64,000 nt of DNA from JACTOJ01 sp032335695 (GTDB lineage: Bacteria > Bacillota > Clostridia > Clostridiales > Clostridiaceae), in the NCBI RefSeq assembly GCF_032335695.1, contig NZ_JACTOJ010000002.1, forward strand, positions 186,001 to 250,000, read 5' to 3'. The notes beneath the pieces were generated by a model. That model did not search any database, was not told where the DNA came from, and saw nothing but the letters and a program-made list of their open reading frames with translations. Both the position numbers and the translations under genes were made by a program. This document shows positions 9,009 through 17,886 of this stretch, piece after piece (position 1 is the first letter of the stretch; each line of letters opens with the position of its first letter).

Positions 9009-9554
9009 TCACCTCTGCTCTGCTTTAAGCATTAATTCTTTCATCTCTTCGAGTTTTGATTTCAGGGTTCCGTCAATTACGTCGTCCCCCACCTTTATGA
9101 AAACACCACCAAGAATTGTTTCATCTATTTCTTGGTTCAATATTATCTTCTTACTGTACTTTTTCTCTAACTTTTCTACAAGGCTGTCTTTCTCATTCTG
9201 CAATAGAGGAACTACAGTTTTAACAGTTGCTATAACTGTGTTATTTTTTTCAAGATGAATTTTCTCCATCTGATTTAATTTTGACTTTAAGTTATCTATC
9301 CTATCCTTATTAATAAGGATAATCAGAAATTCATATACTTCATCTTCAATTTTTCCCTTGAAGAGTTTTCCAAAAATTTCTTTTTTTCGTATATTACTTA
9401 CTTGCGGATGTTTTAGTAAATTAAGCAAATCTTCATTACCATCGATAAGTTCTACAACATCGCGAAGCTGCTGCAAATATAAATCAGCTTTGCCTTTTTC
9501 TTCTCCAGCTTGATAAAGAGCTAGTGCATATCTTCTATCTAAGAATTCATACAT
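9009..9554 (-). CDS. atpH: F1Fo ATP synthase delta subunit
   Basis: The 181-aa delta subunit links F1 to the peripheral stalk. The N-terminal helical domain starts YEFLDRRYALALYQAG, and the C-terminal GGVFIKVGDDVIDGTLKSKLEEM signature is typical of OSCP/delta. It is packed between atpF (2-bp gap) and atpA, so the genes form one transcript. Confidence 0.96.
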   Translation of the reverse strand: MYEFLDRRYALALYQAGEEKGKADLYLQQLRDVVELIDGNEDLLNLLKHPQVSNIRKKEIFGKLFKGKIEDEVYEFLIILINKDRIDNLKSKLNQMEKIHLEKNNTVIATVKTVVPLLQNEKDSLVEKLEKKYSKKIILNQEIDETILGGVFIKVGDDVIDGTLKSKLEEMKELMLKAEQR

Positions 9555-9556
9555 GA

Positions 9557-10036
9557 TTAGATACCTACCTTAGCTATAAAGTCATTAATAAGTCTTCTGT
9601 GTTCTTCTTCATCAATAGACTTTTCAAGTGCTTTAGAAGAAAGCAATACTGCTAAATCAACTACTTGATTTCTTATTTCTGATTCAGCTTTCAACTTTTC
9701 TCTTTCAGCTTCCTTGGTAGCTCTTTCCATAATTATTTGTGCTTCTTTATTTGCTTCATTTTTTATTTCTTCTGATAAAGTTTCAGCTCTCTTTTTATAA
9801 TCTTCTACGATGGTTTTTCCCTGGTTTCTGGAATCTTTTAGGTTTGCTTCGCTTTCAGCAACATACTTTTCTGCCTTTACTTTGTTTTCATCGGCACTTT
9901 TTATAGTATTTTGAATTTCTTCTTGCCTGGATGTAAGTTTATCATCTACAGGTTTATACAAAATACGCCATAATATGAAAAATAAAATACCAAAATTTAT
10001 TATGGTGATTACCACTCTTGTAATATCTATATCCAT
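9557..10036 (-). CDS. atpF: F1Fo ATP synthase b subunit
   Basis: The 159-aa b subunit of the peripheral stalk has one N-terminal membrane helix (about residues 8-26, ending FILWRILYKPV) and then a long charged helical domain rich in Lys, Glu and Ala. GGGAGG precedes the ATG. Only one b-type gene is present, so the stalk is probably a homodimer. Confidence 0.96.
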   Translation of the reverse strand: MDIDITRVVITIINFGILFFILWRILYKPVDDKLTSRQEEIQNTIKSADENKVKAEKYVAESEANLKDSRNQGKTIVEDYKKRAETLSEEIKNEANKEAQIIMERATKEAEREKLKAESEIRNQVVDLAVLLSSKALEKSIDEEEHRRLINDFIAKVGI

Positions 10037-10091
10037 TAAAACTTTAGCCTCCCCTCTAAATTATGTAAAATGGTGAGGTGCCATTTGACTA

Positions 10092-10334
10092 TTACTTAAA
10101 TGCAAGTATCAATGCAATTAGCAAACTATAAATAGCTGTAACTTCTGATAATGCAGCAGTTACGAAGAATGTACTCATAATCTTACCACTTGCTTCTGGC
10201 TGTCTTGAAACGCCCTCAACTGCTTTTGCAGCTGCGTTACCAACTCCAATACCTCCACCTAGGCATCCAATAGCTGCTAAACCAGCACCTATTGCTGACA
10301 TAGCTGTTATAAATGATTTTGCATCAATATTCAT
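10092..10334 (-). CDS. atpE: F1Fo ATP synthase c subunit
   Basis: The 80-aa proteolipid has two membrane helices and the polar loop SRQPEASGK. The ion-binding carboxylate is E64 in ALSEVTAIYS. In Na+-dependent enzymes a Gln in helix 1 (GIGQG) and a Ser after the Glu (ES) coordinate Na+; here these positions are Val31 (GIGVG) and Val65 (EV). The visible residues therefore favour H+ coupling. This is an inference from known Na+ and H+ c subunits. Confidence 0.97.
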   Translation of the reverse strand: MNIDAKSFITAMSAIGAGLAAIGCLGGGIGVGNAAAKAVEGVSRQPEASGKIMSTFFVTAALSEVTAIYSLLIALILAFK

Positions 10335-10369
10335 TATTAAATTCCTCCTTAATATAAGTGTTGTAAATT

Positions 10370-11056
10370 TTAATGCTCAGCAACGATCTTAATATTCATC
10401 ATTGTTAACATTACGAAAACTAGAGTTTGAATACCACCATCAAACACGTCAAAGAAGCCATGTAATGGTATTGGTATAATCAGTTGTGGAACCCATGATA
10501 ATCCAAGTGAACCCATTAAACCATAAAACATGTCTATTACTACCGCTCCAGCTACCATGTTACCAAAAAGTCGCAAAGCTAATGAAACTGGCAGTACTAA
10601 TCTTTCAATGATATTTATAGGTATCAAAGGCCATACCGGTTCCTTGTAGGCTAAGAAATAATGTTTTACGCCTACTTTTTTGATTGCATTAACTTGAACT
10701 ATAACAAAGCTTATCAACCCAAGACCACCTGCTACGCTTAAGTCCTTTGTTGGAGGTGTTACGCCAAGTAGTGCCGTCAAATTCATTAACAAAATGAAAA
10801 TAAAGAGAGTTCCAACATAAGGTATAAAGCTTACATACTTTTCTCCCATATTTTCTTTAACAAAATTCTGCAGCATTTCTATAAGAATTTCTACAGCGCT
10901 TTGTTTTTTGTCAGGAACCTTTTTTAAATTGGTTGTTAGCACCTTAGCTAGAATAGCTAATAATACGATAATAACCCATTGTACAAGGATACTGGATGTG
11001 ATAGTAACATTTAGACTACCCAGATGTATTGTGAACAATGGTTGAAGTTTCTCCAC
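10370..11056 (-). CDS. atpB: F1Fo ATP synthase a subunit
   Basis: The 228-aa polytopic membrane subunit forms the ion half-channels. The essential Arg lies in VSLALRLFGNMVAG (fourth helix region), and the C-terminal helix carries the conserved GIQTLVFVMLTMMNI block. It lies directly after atpI and before atpE. The length is normal. Confidence 0.97.
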   Translation of the reverse strand: MEKLQPLFTIHLGSLNVTITSSILVQWVIIVLLAILAKVLTTNLKKVPDKKQSAVEILIEMLQNFVKENMGEKYVSFIPYVGTLFIFILLMNLTALLGVTPPTKDLSVAGGLGLISFVIVQVNAIKKVGVKHYFLAYKEPVWPLIPINIIERLVLPVSLALRLFGNMVAGAVVIDMFYGLMGSLGLSWVPQLIIPIPLHGFFDVFDGGIQTLVFVMLTMMNIKIVAEH

Positions 11057-11060
11057 CTCA

Positions 11061-11435
11061 TCACTTCCCTTCCAGATTTGCTAAACTTGACGAATATATT
11101 ATAACCCCTATAAAGTAGGAGGTATAACCAAATAAATAAGCTGCAGCATTGTATTTATTATAAGTATAAACTACAAATCCTATAACAGCTGCAAATATAA
11201 TTCTAAAAGTAAAACCTACCAAAAACAAAACCATGGGCGAAATCTTGATTTTTGTAAGTATAAATTCACTTGCCGCAGCATTTATCACAAAATTAAATAC
11301 AGCTACAGCTACTCCTAAGAATACAATCAATCCATATGAATTAAAGACAAACTGAATTGCTGCACTTTGAACTATACCTATTATCAGATCAATTATTATA
11401 ACCTTACGTAACATATTTTTTATATCTTTATCCAA
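11061..11435 (-). CDS. atpI: ATP synthase subunit I (AtpI-like)
   Basis: The 124-aa protein has four predicted membrane helices and no catalytic motif. It is the first gene of the atp operon, 4 bp before atpB. AtpI proteins assist c-ring assembly or Mg2+ uptake in some bacteria; sequence conservation is weak, so the call rests mainly on topology, size and position. GGAGG precedes the ATG at 11435. Confidence 0.85.
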   Translation of the reverse strand: MDKDIKNMLRKVIIIDLIIGIVQSAAIQFVFNSYGLIVFLGVAVAVFNFVINAAASEFILTKIKISPMVLFLVGFTFRIIFAAVIGFVVYTYNKYNAAAYLFGYTSYFIGVIIYSSSLANLEGK

Positions 11436-12097
11436 TCATAGTTCCTCCATGTTCTTATCGTTCGGCAATAATAAAATTATATATCCCCCAATGTTTATTT
11501 AAAAAGCTAAATTTCCTTATAAAACAATGATTTTTAACTAAAAAATTCAATTTAATTAAATTATATCCCCTATTTCTCATTTTAGCTTATTATGGCATTA
11601 CTTTTCGTATTTTTAGCATGGATTTTAAAACAATAATCATATGTTTGAATATTCTGAAAATACCGCAAATTACTTCACCTGCTGTGTTATCCTTTACATA
11701 CAAAATTTTACTATTGCAACTTCTTTAAACATCAACAAATTGTCACTTTCAATTATTGTCATATCCTGTCAATATGTGTACAATACTAATCTTTGTCTTT
11801 AGTTTTGCATAATCAAGAATTCAATTATTCATATTTTGTTAAATTTATTTATAAAGTTAATAATTTATTCACAATTTGAGTTGTGTGTACTTTTTGCTTT
11901 TTTCCTTAATACATAGCTTTATGTCATTTATGTTACAAATTTAATAATGTTATTGTAAATATTGTGTAAATTGTAGCATGAAATATGTAAAAGTTTTCAA
12001 TTCAAAAGCAAAATATACTATTAAAAGCCTGAAACCTTAATAGCATAGTATATATTATATGCATTTTTTTATTCATATATAGCTAGATTCGATAAAT
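11436..12097. other. Long AT-rich intergenic region upstream of the atp operon
   Basis: About 660 bp separate atpI from the thiolase terminator. No ORF with a ribosome binding site, tRNA or known riboswitch pattern was recognised. The minus strand has a TTGACA (11774-11779 region) with further TGACA repeats nearby, but no well-spaced -10 element. The atp promoter presumably lies here. Confidence 0.4.
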
Positions 12098-12130
12098 AAA
12101 AAGGTAGTTATGTGATATAACTACCTTTTT
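12098..12130 (-). terminator. Terminator of the thiolase gene
   Basis: Perfect 14-bp stem aaaaaggtagttat (12098-12111) with its complement (12117-12130) and a 5-nt loop. On the minus strand it ends in a TTTTTATTT tract, 18 bp after the thl stop. Confidence 0.9.
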
Positions 12131-12147
12131 AATAAATTGTTATATAA

Positions 12148-13326
12148 TTATCTTTCTACTACAATAGCAGTACCCATTCCGCCGCCTATGCAAAGTGTAG
12201 CTAAACCTTTTTTAACATCTCTCTTTTCCATTTCATGTAACAATGTAACAAGTATTCTAGCTCCTGAAGCTCCTATCGGATGTCCTAAAGCAATAGCTCC
12301 TCCGTTTACATTTACTTTATTCATATCGAAGTTAAGATCCTTTGCAACAGCTATACACTGTGATGCAAATGCTTCATTAGCTTCTATTAAATCTAATTCA
12401 TCTGCAGTTATTCCTGCTTTGTCTAACGCAGCCTTTGTAGCACCTACTGGTCCGTATCCCATTATTGAAGGATCTAATCCCTTTGAACCATATGCAAGAA
12501 TCTTAGCAAGAGGTTTTATTCCAAGCTCTGCTGCTTTTTCCGCACTCATTACAACGAATGCTGCTGCTCCATCGTTTATTCCAGAAGCATTTCCAGCTGT
12601 AACTGTTCCGTCCTTCTTAAATGCAGGTCTTAACTTAGCTAATGTTTCAGCTGTTGTTCCAAATCTAGGAAATTCATCTGTATCAAATACTTTAGGTTCC
12701 CCTTTTCTTTGAGGTATAACCACAGGAACTATTTCGTCTTTGAATCTTCCTTCTTTTATGGCCTTCTCAGCTTTTGCCTGAGAGGAAGCAGAAAATGCAT
12801 CTTGTTCTTCTCTTGATATTCCCCATTTTTCAGCTACATTTTCAGCTGTGATTCCCATATGATAACTGTTGAAGGCATCCCACAATCCATCATTTATCAT
12901 TGAATCAACTAATGTTCCATTTCCCATTCTTTGTCCCCATCTTGCATCATTTAGCAAGTATGGTGCCCTTGACATGTTTTCCATACCTCCAGCAACTACA
13001 ACATCTACATCTCCTGCTTTTATTAACTGTGCTGCAAGACTAACTGCTCTTAATCCTGAACCACAAACCTTATTTATTGTCATTCCTGAAACTTCTACTG
13101 GAAGACCTGCTTTTACAAGAGCCTGTCTAGCAGTATTTTGTCCAAGTCCAGCCTGAAGAACATTACCCATTACAACTTCATCAACAAGTTCTGGCTTTAT
13201 TCCAGCTCTATTAACCGCTTCCTTTATAACCAATGCTCCTAAATCTACTGCTGAAACATCCTTTAAGCCTCCGCCAAATGATCCTAAAGCAGTTCTTACT
13301 GCACTTACTATAACTACTTCCTTCAT
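12148..13326 (-). CDS. thlA: Acetyl-CoA acetyltransferase (thiolase)
   Basis: Biosynthetic thiolase condenses two acetyl-CoA to acetoacetyl-CoA, the entry step to butyrate, butanol or hexanoate formation in clostridia. The protein is 392 aa. Catalytic residues are visible: Cys88 in NKVCGSGLRAV, the GHPIGASGARI histidine, and the C-terminal CIGGGMGTA cysteine. The ATG at 13326 has AGGAGGT upstream; an upstream in-frame start does not. The gene is monocistronic, with its own promoter and terminator. The symbol follows clostridial usage; the paralogue number cannot be known. Confidence 0.95.
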   Translation of the reverse strand: MKEVVIVSAVRTALGSFGGGLKDVSAVDLGALVIKEAVNRAGIKPELVDEVVMGNVLQAGLGQNTARQALVKAGLPVEVSGMTINKVCGSGLRAVSLAAQLIKAGDVDVVVAGGMENMSRAPYLLNDARWGQRMGNGTLVDSMINDGLWDAFNSYHMGITAENVAEKWGISREEQDAFSASSQAKAEKAIKEGRFKDEIVPVVIPQRKGEPKVFDTDEFPRFGTTAETLAKLRPAFKKDGTVTAGNASGINDGAAAFVVMSAEKAAELGIKPLAKILAYGSKGLDPSIMGYGPVGATKAALDKAGITADELDLIEANEAFASQCIAVAKDLNFDMNKVNVNGGAIALGHPIGASGARILVTLLHEMEKRDVKKGLATLCIGGGMGTAIVVER

Positions 13327-13394
13327 GATTATACCTCCTAAATTAAGTACATCTTTCATTCTTATTTAAAGTTTTATTAATCATCTTTAATTTA

Positions 13395-13423
13395 ATTATA
13401 CCCATAATTCCATATTATATCAA
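13395..13423 (-). promoter_or_regulatory. Sigma-A-type promoter of thlA
   Basis: On the minus strand TTGATA (13423-13418), a 17-bp spacer and a consensus TATAAT (13400-13395) lie about 70 bp upstream of the thiolase start. Confidence 0.8.
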
Positions 13424-13476
13424 TAGGATTTTGTTAAAAAATAAACAATCTTTTTATTTTTTTTATGGATAAAATA

Positions 13477-13523
13477 AAAATAAACAGAACAAAGTTCCTA
13501 TCAGGCTTTATTCTGCTTATTTT
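13477..13523 (-). terminator. Terminator after wecB
   Basis: Arms aaaataaacagaa (13477-13489) and ttctgcttatttt (13511-13523) pair with one wobble. The minus-strand T-rich tail TTTATTTTTATTTT completes an intrinsic terminator. Confidence 0.75.
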
Positions 13524-13525
13524 AC

Positions 13526-14671
13526 TTATCCTTTAAATTCTTCTATTTCTTTTTTATTTGTGAAATATGAAACTATTGCATCGCATATCCTCTTGGATGC
13601 GAATCCATCACCATATGGGTTAACTGCCTTACTCATAGCATCATAAGCCTTTGAATTGTTTAACAATTCATTAGCATTGCTAAATATATTTTCCACATCT
13701 GTTCCTACTAGCTTTACAGTGCCAGCTTCTACAGCTTCTGGTCTTTCTGTAACATCTCTTAAAACTAAAACCGGTCTTCCAAGATGAGGAGCTTCTTCCT
13801 GCAATCCTCCCGAATCAGTCATAACCATAAAGCACTTATTCATAAGATTGTGGGTTTCTTTGGTATCCAAAGGAGGCAAAAGATGAATTCTAGGATTATT
13901 TCCAAGATGTTTATTCACAGCATCCTTAACAATTGGGTTTAAATGTACCAAATATATAACTTCTACATCTTCATTTTTTTCCACTATTTTATTTATAGCT
14001 TCGCATATATTGTCTATTCCTTGTCCCCAATTTTCTCTTCTATGAGCTGTTACCATAATTATTTTTTTAGAGTAATCAATATGATTTAAAATATCCGTAT
14101 CAAATATATAATTCTTTTTTACAGTATGGTTCATAGCGTCAATTACTGTATTTCCAGTTATAAATATGTCTTCTTCATTAACGCCCTCTCTTAGAAGATT
14201 TCTTTTAGAACTGCTGGTAGGTGCAAAATGCAAATCTGCTAATGCTCCTGTAAGTTTTCTATTCATTTCTTCCGGATATGGAAAATACTTATCAAAGGTT
14301 CTTAAGCCAGCTTCCACATGTCCTACTTTAATTTGCTTATAGAATGCTGCTAATGCTCCTGCAAATGTAGTGGTAGTATCACCATGAACAAGGATAATAT
14401 CCGGTTTTTCATTTTCAAAAACTTCCTCAAGTCCTTCAAGCACTCTAGCAGTTATACCAGTTAAGCTTTGCTTACTCTTCATTATATTTAAATCAAAATC
14501 AGGATTAATATCAAACAGTTCCAGCACTTGATCCAGCATTTCTCTATGCTGTGCTGTAACGCAAACCTTCGATTCGATTTGTTCACGCTTTGATAGTTCT
14601 TTAACTAATGGCGCCATTTTTACAGCTTCCGGCCTAGTACCAAATATAGTTAATACTTTTATCTTATTCAA
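13526..14671 (-). CDS. wecB: UDP-GlcNAc 2-epimerase (non-hydrolysing)
   Basis: The enzyme interconverts UDP-GlcNAc and UDP-ManNAc for wall-polymer or teichoic-acid linkage-unit synthesis. The 381-aa protein opens with FGTRPEAVKMAPLV and contains the family's GHVEAGLRT, TAHRRENWG and DSGGLQEEAP segments, all typical of the GT-B-like epimerases (MnaA/WecB). It starts with TTG after GAGGAG. It lies immediately downstream of tagO, whose lipid product feeds the same pathway, so both probably serve the linkage unit. Confidence 0.94.
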   Translation of the reverse strand: MNKIKVLTIFGTRPEAVKMAPLVKELSKREQIESKVCVTAQHREMLDQVLELFDINPDFDLNIMKSKQSLTGITARVLEGLEEVFENEKPDIILVHGDTTTTFAGALAAFYKQIKVGHVEAGLRTFDKYFPYPEEMNRKLTGALADLHFAPTSSSKRNLLREGVNEEDIFITGNTVIDAMNHTVKKNYIFDTDILNHIDYSKKIIMVTAHRRENWGQGIDNICEAINKIVEKNEDVEVIYLVHLNPIVKDAVNKHLGNNPRIHLLPPLDTKETHNLMNKCFMVMTDSGGLQEEAPHLGRPVLVLRDVTERPEAVEAGTVKLVGTDVENIFSNANELLNNSKAYDAMSKAVNPYGDGFASKRICDAIVSYFTNKKEIEEFKG

Positions 14672-14690
14672 TTAATACATCTCCTCGTTC

Positions 14691-15722
14691 TTATTGTTGG
14701 CGTTTAAAAAATCCTAGTTTCCAACATACTAAAGCTATAATTAGAGTAACAACAAATAATAATACATAGGATGCTGTAGAATTCATTTGAATAGCTATGA
14801 CAGCTATTCCGCTAAGCACTGCGCTTATTAAATACATCACCATAACTGCTTGCTTTTGTGTAAATCCCATATCTAAAAGCCTATGATGCATATGCCCCCT
14901 GTCTCCTTCGCTTATAGGCTTTCCATTTATTTTCCTTCTAATTATAGCAAATAAAGTATCAAAAATAGGAAGAGCCATTGTAAGTATTGGCACCACAATT
15001 GCAAAGGCTGCTGCTGATTTTACTGCACCTTCTATGGAAATTGTAGCCAAAAGAAATCCTAGCAGCTGTGCACCTGTATCCCCTAAAAATATGGATGCAG
15101 GATGAAAATTATAAGGCAGGAATCCTATAATAGATCCTGATAATATTGCTGTTATCAATGCTGAGCCTATATTGTCTTTCATGATTGATATTATCATTAT
15201 AGTAAGGCAGGATATAAGAGATATTCCTGCTGATAATCCATCTAGTCCATCCATAAGATTAAGAGCATTTGTAATGCCTATTATCCATATTATAGTCATT
15301 GGAATAGAAAGGATTGGCCCTATGCTGATGGATGGATCTATAATACTTAACGGATTAGTTAACACTTCTATTTTTAATCCCATTGCAATAACAACTATGG
15401 AAGCCAATAATTGAAATATAAGTTTCTGATGAGGTCTTAGCTCAAATCTATCATCAAGCATTCCACCTATGAGTATTATAAAAGCTCCCAGCACTATTCC
15501 CCACTCTTTAATATTGACATCACCATTTTTTATGAGTATCACTACTATAAATGATACATATATTGATATTCCTCCCCATCTAGGCATGGTAACTTTATGT
15601 ATTTTTCTGCCGCCCCTAGGTATATCTACAGCCTTAAACTTGAACGCAAGTTTTCTAACTAAGGGTGTGATTAGGAAAGAAATAATAGCTGCTATTGCAC
15701 TTAAAAAAAACAAATTATCCAT
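14691..15722 (-). CDS. tagO: Undecaprenyl-phosphate GlcNAc-1-phosphate transferase
   Basis: This is a membrane enzyme of the MraY/WecA/TagO family that starts teichoic-acid or other wall-glycan synthesis by forming undecaprenyl-PP-GlcNAc. The 343-aa protein has about ten membrane helices, the catalytic Asp region GGMLDDRFELRP, NALNLMDGLDGL, FLGDTGAQ and the loop-5 GHMHHRLLDMG histidine motif. It lies just upstream of wecB. WecA-like specificity is inferred from the HxHH motif and the neighbour. Confidence 0.93.
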   Translation of the reverse strand: MDNLFFLSAIAAIISFLITPLVRKLAFKFKAVDIPRGGRKIHKVTMPRWGGISIYVSFIVVILIKNGDVNIKEWGIVLGAFIILIGGMLDDRFELRPHQKLIFQLLASIVVIAMGLKIEVLTNPLSIIDPSISIGPILSIPMTIIWIIGITNALNLMDGLDGLSAGISLISCLTIMIISIMKDNIGSALITAILSGSIIGFLPYNFHPASIFLGDTGAQLLGFLLATISIEGAVKSAAAFAIVVPILTMALPIFDTLFAIIRRKINGKPISEGDRGHMHHRLLDMGFTQKQAVMVMYLISAVLSGIAVIAIQMNSTASYVLLFVVTLIIALVCWKLGFFKRQQ

Positions 15723-15759
15723 AAATATCTTTCTCTTTCTATTTAATGTTGCATGTATT

Positions 15760-16248
15760 CTAATACGACCCGTCTCCGATTAATGAGTCATCTTCCTGGA
15801 CCCACATCTCAGCATCTACGACTCTGTAATCATTTTTAGTATCACGAATAATAACTTTTTCGATTCCTGAATTTAATATAAATCTTTTGCAAAGAGAACA
15901 GGGCTCGCTATTTTTAACATACTCTCCGGTAGTGCATTCTTTTCCAACTAAATATAGTGTAGAACCAATCATATCCTGCCTTCTAGCGGATATGATTGCA
16001 TTTTGTTCTGCATGCACCGAACGGCAAAGTTCATATCTTGTTCCTCTAGGAACCTTCATCTGCTCTCTTCTGCAATAATTCAAGTCACAGCAATTTTTTC
16101 TACCTCTAGGCGCACCAGAATATCCTGTAGACATTATTTCATCATTCTTTACTATTATTGCCGCATAATTCCTTCTTAAACATGTTCCTCTTTCTAAAAC
16201 TGTCTCGCATATATCTAAATAATAATTATTTTTGTCTATTCTTATCAT
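15760..16248 (-). CDS. Deoxycytidylate deaminase family protein
   Basis: This is a 162-aa zinc-dependent cytidine/deoxycytidylate deaminase. The zinc site is visible as HAEQNAI and PCSLCKR, with an additional Cys/His-rich stretch (CCDLNYCRREQ) typical of dCMP deaminases. dCMP to dUMP conversion supplies thymidylate synthesis; the ComEB name is used in Bacillus. It precedes tagO and follows upp, fitting a small pyrimidine-salvage cluster. The ribosome binding site is weak. The alternative is a general CMP/dCMP deaminase with another substrate. Confidence 0.88.
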   Translation of the reverse strand: MIRIDKNNYYLDICETVLERGTCLRRNYAAIIVKNDEIMSTGYSGAPRGRKNCCDLNYCRREQMKVPRGTRYELCRSVHAEQNAIISARRQDMIGSTLYLVGKECTTGEYVKNSEPCSLCKRFILNSGIEKVIIRDTKNDYRVVDAEMWVQEDDSLIGDGSY

Positions 16249-16271
16249 TTGAATTTTACCAGATTCCTTTT

Positions 16272-16901
16272 CTATTTTGTTCCGAAAAGTCTGTCTCCAG
16301 CATCTCCTAATCCTGGGACAATATAACCCTTTTCATTTAGTTTTTCATCTATTGACGCCACATAAATATCTACATCCGGATGAGCCTTTCTAACAGCTTC
16401 TATTCCCTCTGGAGCAGCAATCAGACACATTAATCTTATATTTACAGCTCCCCTTTTCTTTAATAGGGTTATAGCATCTGCAGCAGATCCGCCAGTTGCA
16501 AGCATCGGATCAGTAACAATTACATCTCTTTCTTTAATATCCTGAGGCAGCTTGCAAAAATATTCTACTGGCTGCAAAGTTTCTTCGTCTCTATATAAAC
16601 CTATATGTCCAACTTTGGCAGCTGGTATAAGCTTTAGCATTCCATCTACCATTCCTAAGCCTGCTCTTAAAATTGGAACAATAGCTAATTTCTTACCCGA
16701 AAGCATATTGCATTTAGTCTTGCAGATAGGCGTCTCTATTTCAACTTCTTCAAGCTGTATTGTCCTAGTTACTTCATAGCCCATAAGCATAGCTACTTCT
16801 TCTACTAATTCTCTAAAATCCTTTGCACCTGTGTTCTTATCCCTTATTATTGCAAGCTTGTGCTGAATTAAAGGGTGATTTATCTGTGTTACATTACTCA
16901 T
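16272..16901 (-). CDS. upp: Uracil phosphoribosyltransferase
   Basis: The enzyme converts uracil and PRPP to UMP (salvage). The 209-aa length is standard. The PRPP-binding loop is VTDPMLATGGSA (near 125-136) and the uracil-site C-terminal segment is GYIVPGLGDAGDRLFGTK. GGAGG precedes the ATG. It lies between rpiB and the dCMP deaminase, as is common in Firmicutes. Confidence 0.97.
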   Translation of the reverse strand: MSNVTQINHPLIQHKLAIIRDKNTGAKDFRELVEEVAMLMGYEVTRTIQLEEVEIETPICKTKCNMLSGKKLAIVPILRAGLGMVDGMLKLIPAAKVGHIGLYRDEETLQPVEYFCKLPQDIKERDVIVTDPMLATGGSAADAITLLKKRGAVNIRLMCLIAAPEGIEAVRKAHPDVDIYVASIDEKLNEKGYIVPGLGDAGDRLFGTK

Positions 16902-16919
16902 TGTTAATTCCTCCTAAAT

Positions 16920-17369
16920 TTATTTATTGTATTTTTTCTCAATATCAGTTATTTTATCAATTCTTTTCTGATGTCTTTCACCTTCAAATTTTGAATTTAA
17001 AAAGGTTTCCACAATATCTATGGCAAGACCTGGTCCTACTATTCTCTCCCCCATAGTCAGTATATTTGCATTGTTGTGCTCTCTGCAGGCATGAGCACTA
17101 AATGTATCGTGACATAACGCAGCCCTTATTCCTGGTACTTTATTGGCAGCTATACCTATACCTATACCTGTTCCACATATTAAAATTCCAAATTCATACT
17201 CACCTTTAGCTACAGCTTCAGCTACAAATAAAGAGTAATCTGGATAATCGCAAGAATTTTCATTAAATGTTCCAAAATCCTTGAATTCATAATTTTTCTT
17301 CTCAAGATACTCTATTACATATTTTTTTAGTCTAAATCCTGCATGATCAGATGCAATAGCTATATTCAA
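16920..17369 (-). CDS. rpiB: Ribose-5-phosphate isomerase B
   Basis: RpiB/LacAB-family enzyme, 149 aa, interconverting ribose-5-P and ribulose-5-P in the pentose phosphate pathway. It has the N-terminal IAIASDHAGF, the catalytic Cys in CGTGIGIGIAANK and the CHDTFSAHACREHNNAN segment. The start is TTG at 17369 with GGAGGTGG upstream. It follows ywlE on the same strand but is separated from it by an intrinsic terminator. Confidence 0.94.
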   Translation of the reverse strand: MNIAIASDHAGFRLKKYVIEYLEKKNYEFKDFGTFNENSCDYPDYSLFVAEAVAKGEYEFGILICGTGIGIGIAANKVPGIRAALCHDTFSAHACREHNNANILTMGERIVGPGLAIDIVETFLNSKFEGERHQKRIDKITDIEKKYNK

Positions 17370-17397
17370 TTAAGCCACCTCCAAATTTTTATACTAT

Positions 17398-17438
17398 AAA
17401 AAAGAGAGGACAATATATCTAAGATATACTGTTGTCTC
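17398..17438 (-). terminator. Terminator overlapping the ywlE stop codon
   Basis: On the minus strand the last ywlE codons (17438-17422) pair over 17 positions with two mismatches to 17420-17404, and the TAG stop lies at the loop. A TTTTTT tract follows (17403-17398). The terminator's 5' arm is therefore coding sequence. Confidence 0.75.
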
Positions 17439-17874
17439 CCTTTAATTTTGCAATAAGCAATTTAATATTCTCCATAAGCTGCTCAAAAGTGGAGCTATAT
17501 ATCTCTATACTTCCACCATAAGGATCTGATATTTCTCCAGATTTCCCAACATATTCATTTAAAGAGTATATCTTATTTTTAAGTTCCGGAAAAACACTTA
17601 CTAAATAGTCTCTTATGGACTTTGTCATAGTAAGTATTAAAGATGCTTCCTCTAAATGTTTTCTATCCAGCTTTACTGAAGCCCTTTTAGAAATATCAAC
17701 ACCTAATTTATCTTTAACTATTTTCGCAGAATTAACCGATGTAAAAGTTGAGGGTATTGCCGCCGCCCCAGCAGAAACCGCCATATAATCCTCTAAATCA
17801 TTTATTGAATTAAATATAGCTTCTGCCATACAACTTCTGCAAGTATTACCTGTACAAACAAATAATATATTCAT
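17419..17874 (-). CDS. ywlE: Protein arginine phosphatase-type LMW phosphatase
   Basis: The 151-aa protein has the low-molecular-weight phosphatase P-loop CTGNTCRS at residues 7-14 and the general-acid motif SDPYGGS near the C-terminal third. The Thr in the loop (GNT) is the residue that gives Bacillus YwlE its phospho-arginine specificity, so an arginine-phosphatase role opposing McsB is inferred. The neighbours sua5 (ywlC) upstream and rpiB (ywlF) downstream match the Bacillus ywl order. GGAGG precedes the ATG. Confidence 0.88.
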   Translation of the reverse strand: MNILFVCTGNTCRSCMAEAIFNSINDLEDYMAVSAGAAAIPSTFTSVNSAKIVKDKLGVDISKRASVKLDRKHLEEASLILTMTKSIRDYLVSVFPELKNKIYSLNEYVGKSGEISDPYGGSIEIYSSTFEQLMENIKLLIAKLKGDNSIS

Positions 17875-17886
17875 ATGTTCCTCCTG

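Noticed and set aside
11436..12097. Riboswitch or small RNA in the atp-thl gap
   Set aside because: The region is AT-rich with no stable multi-helix fold or promoter-terminator unit that I could support.
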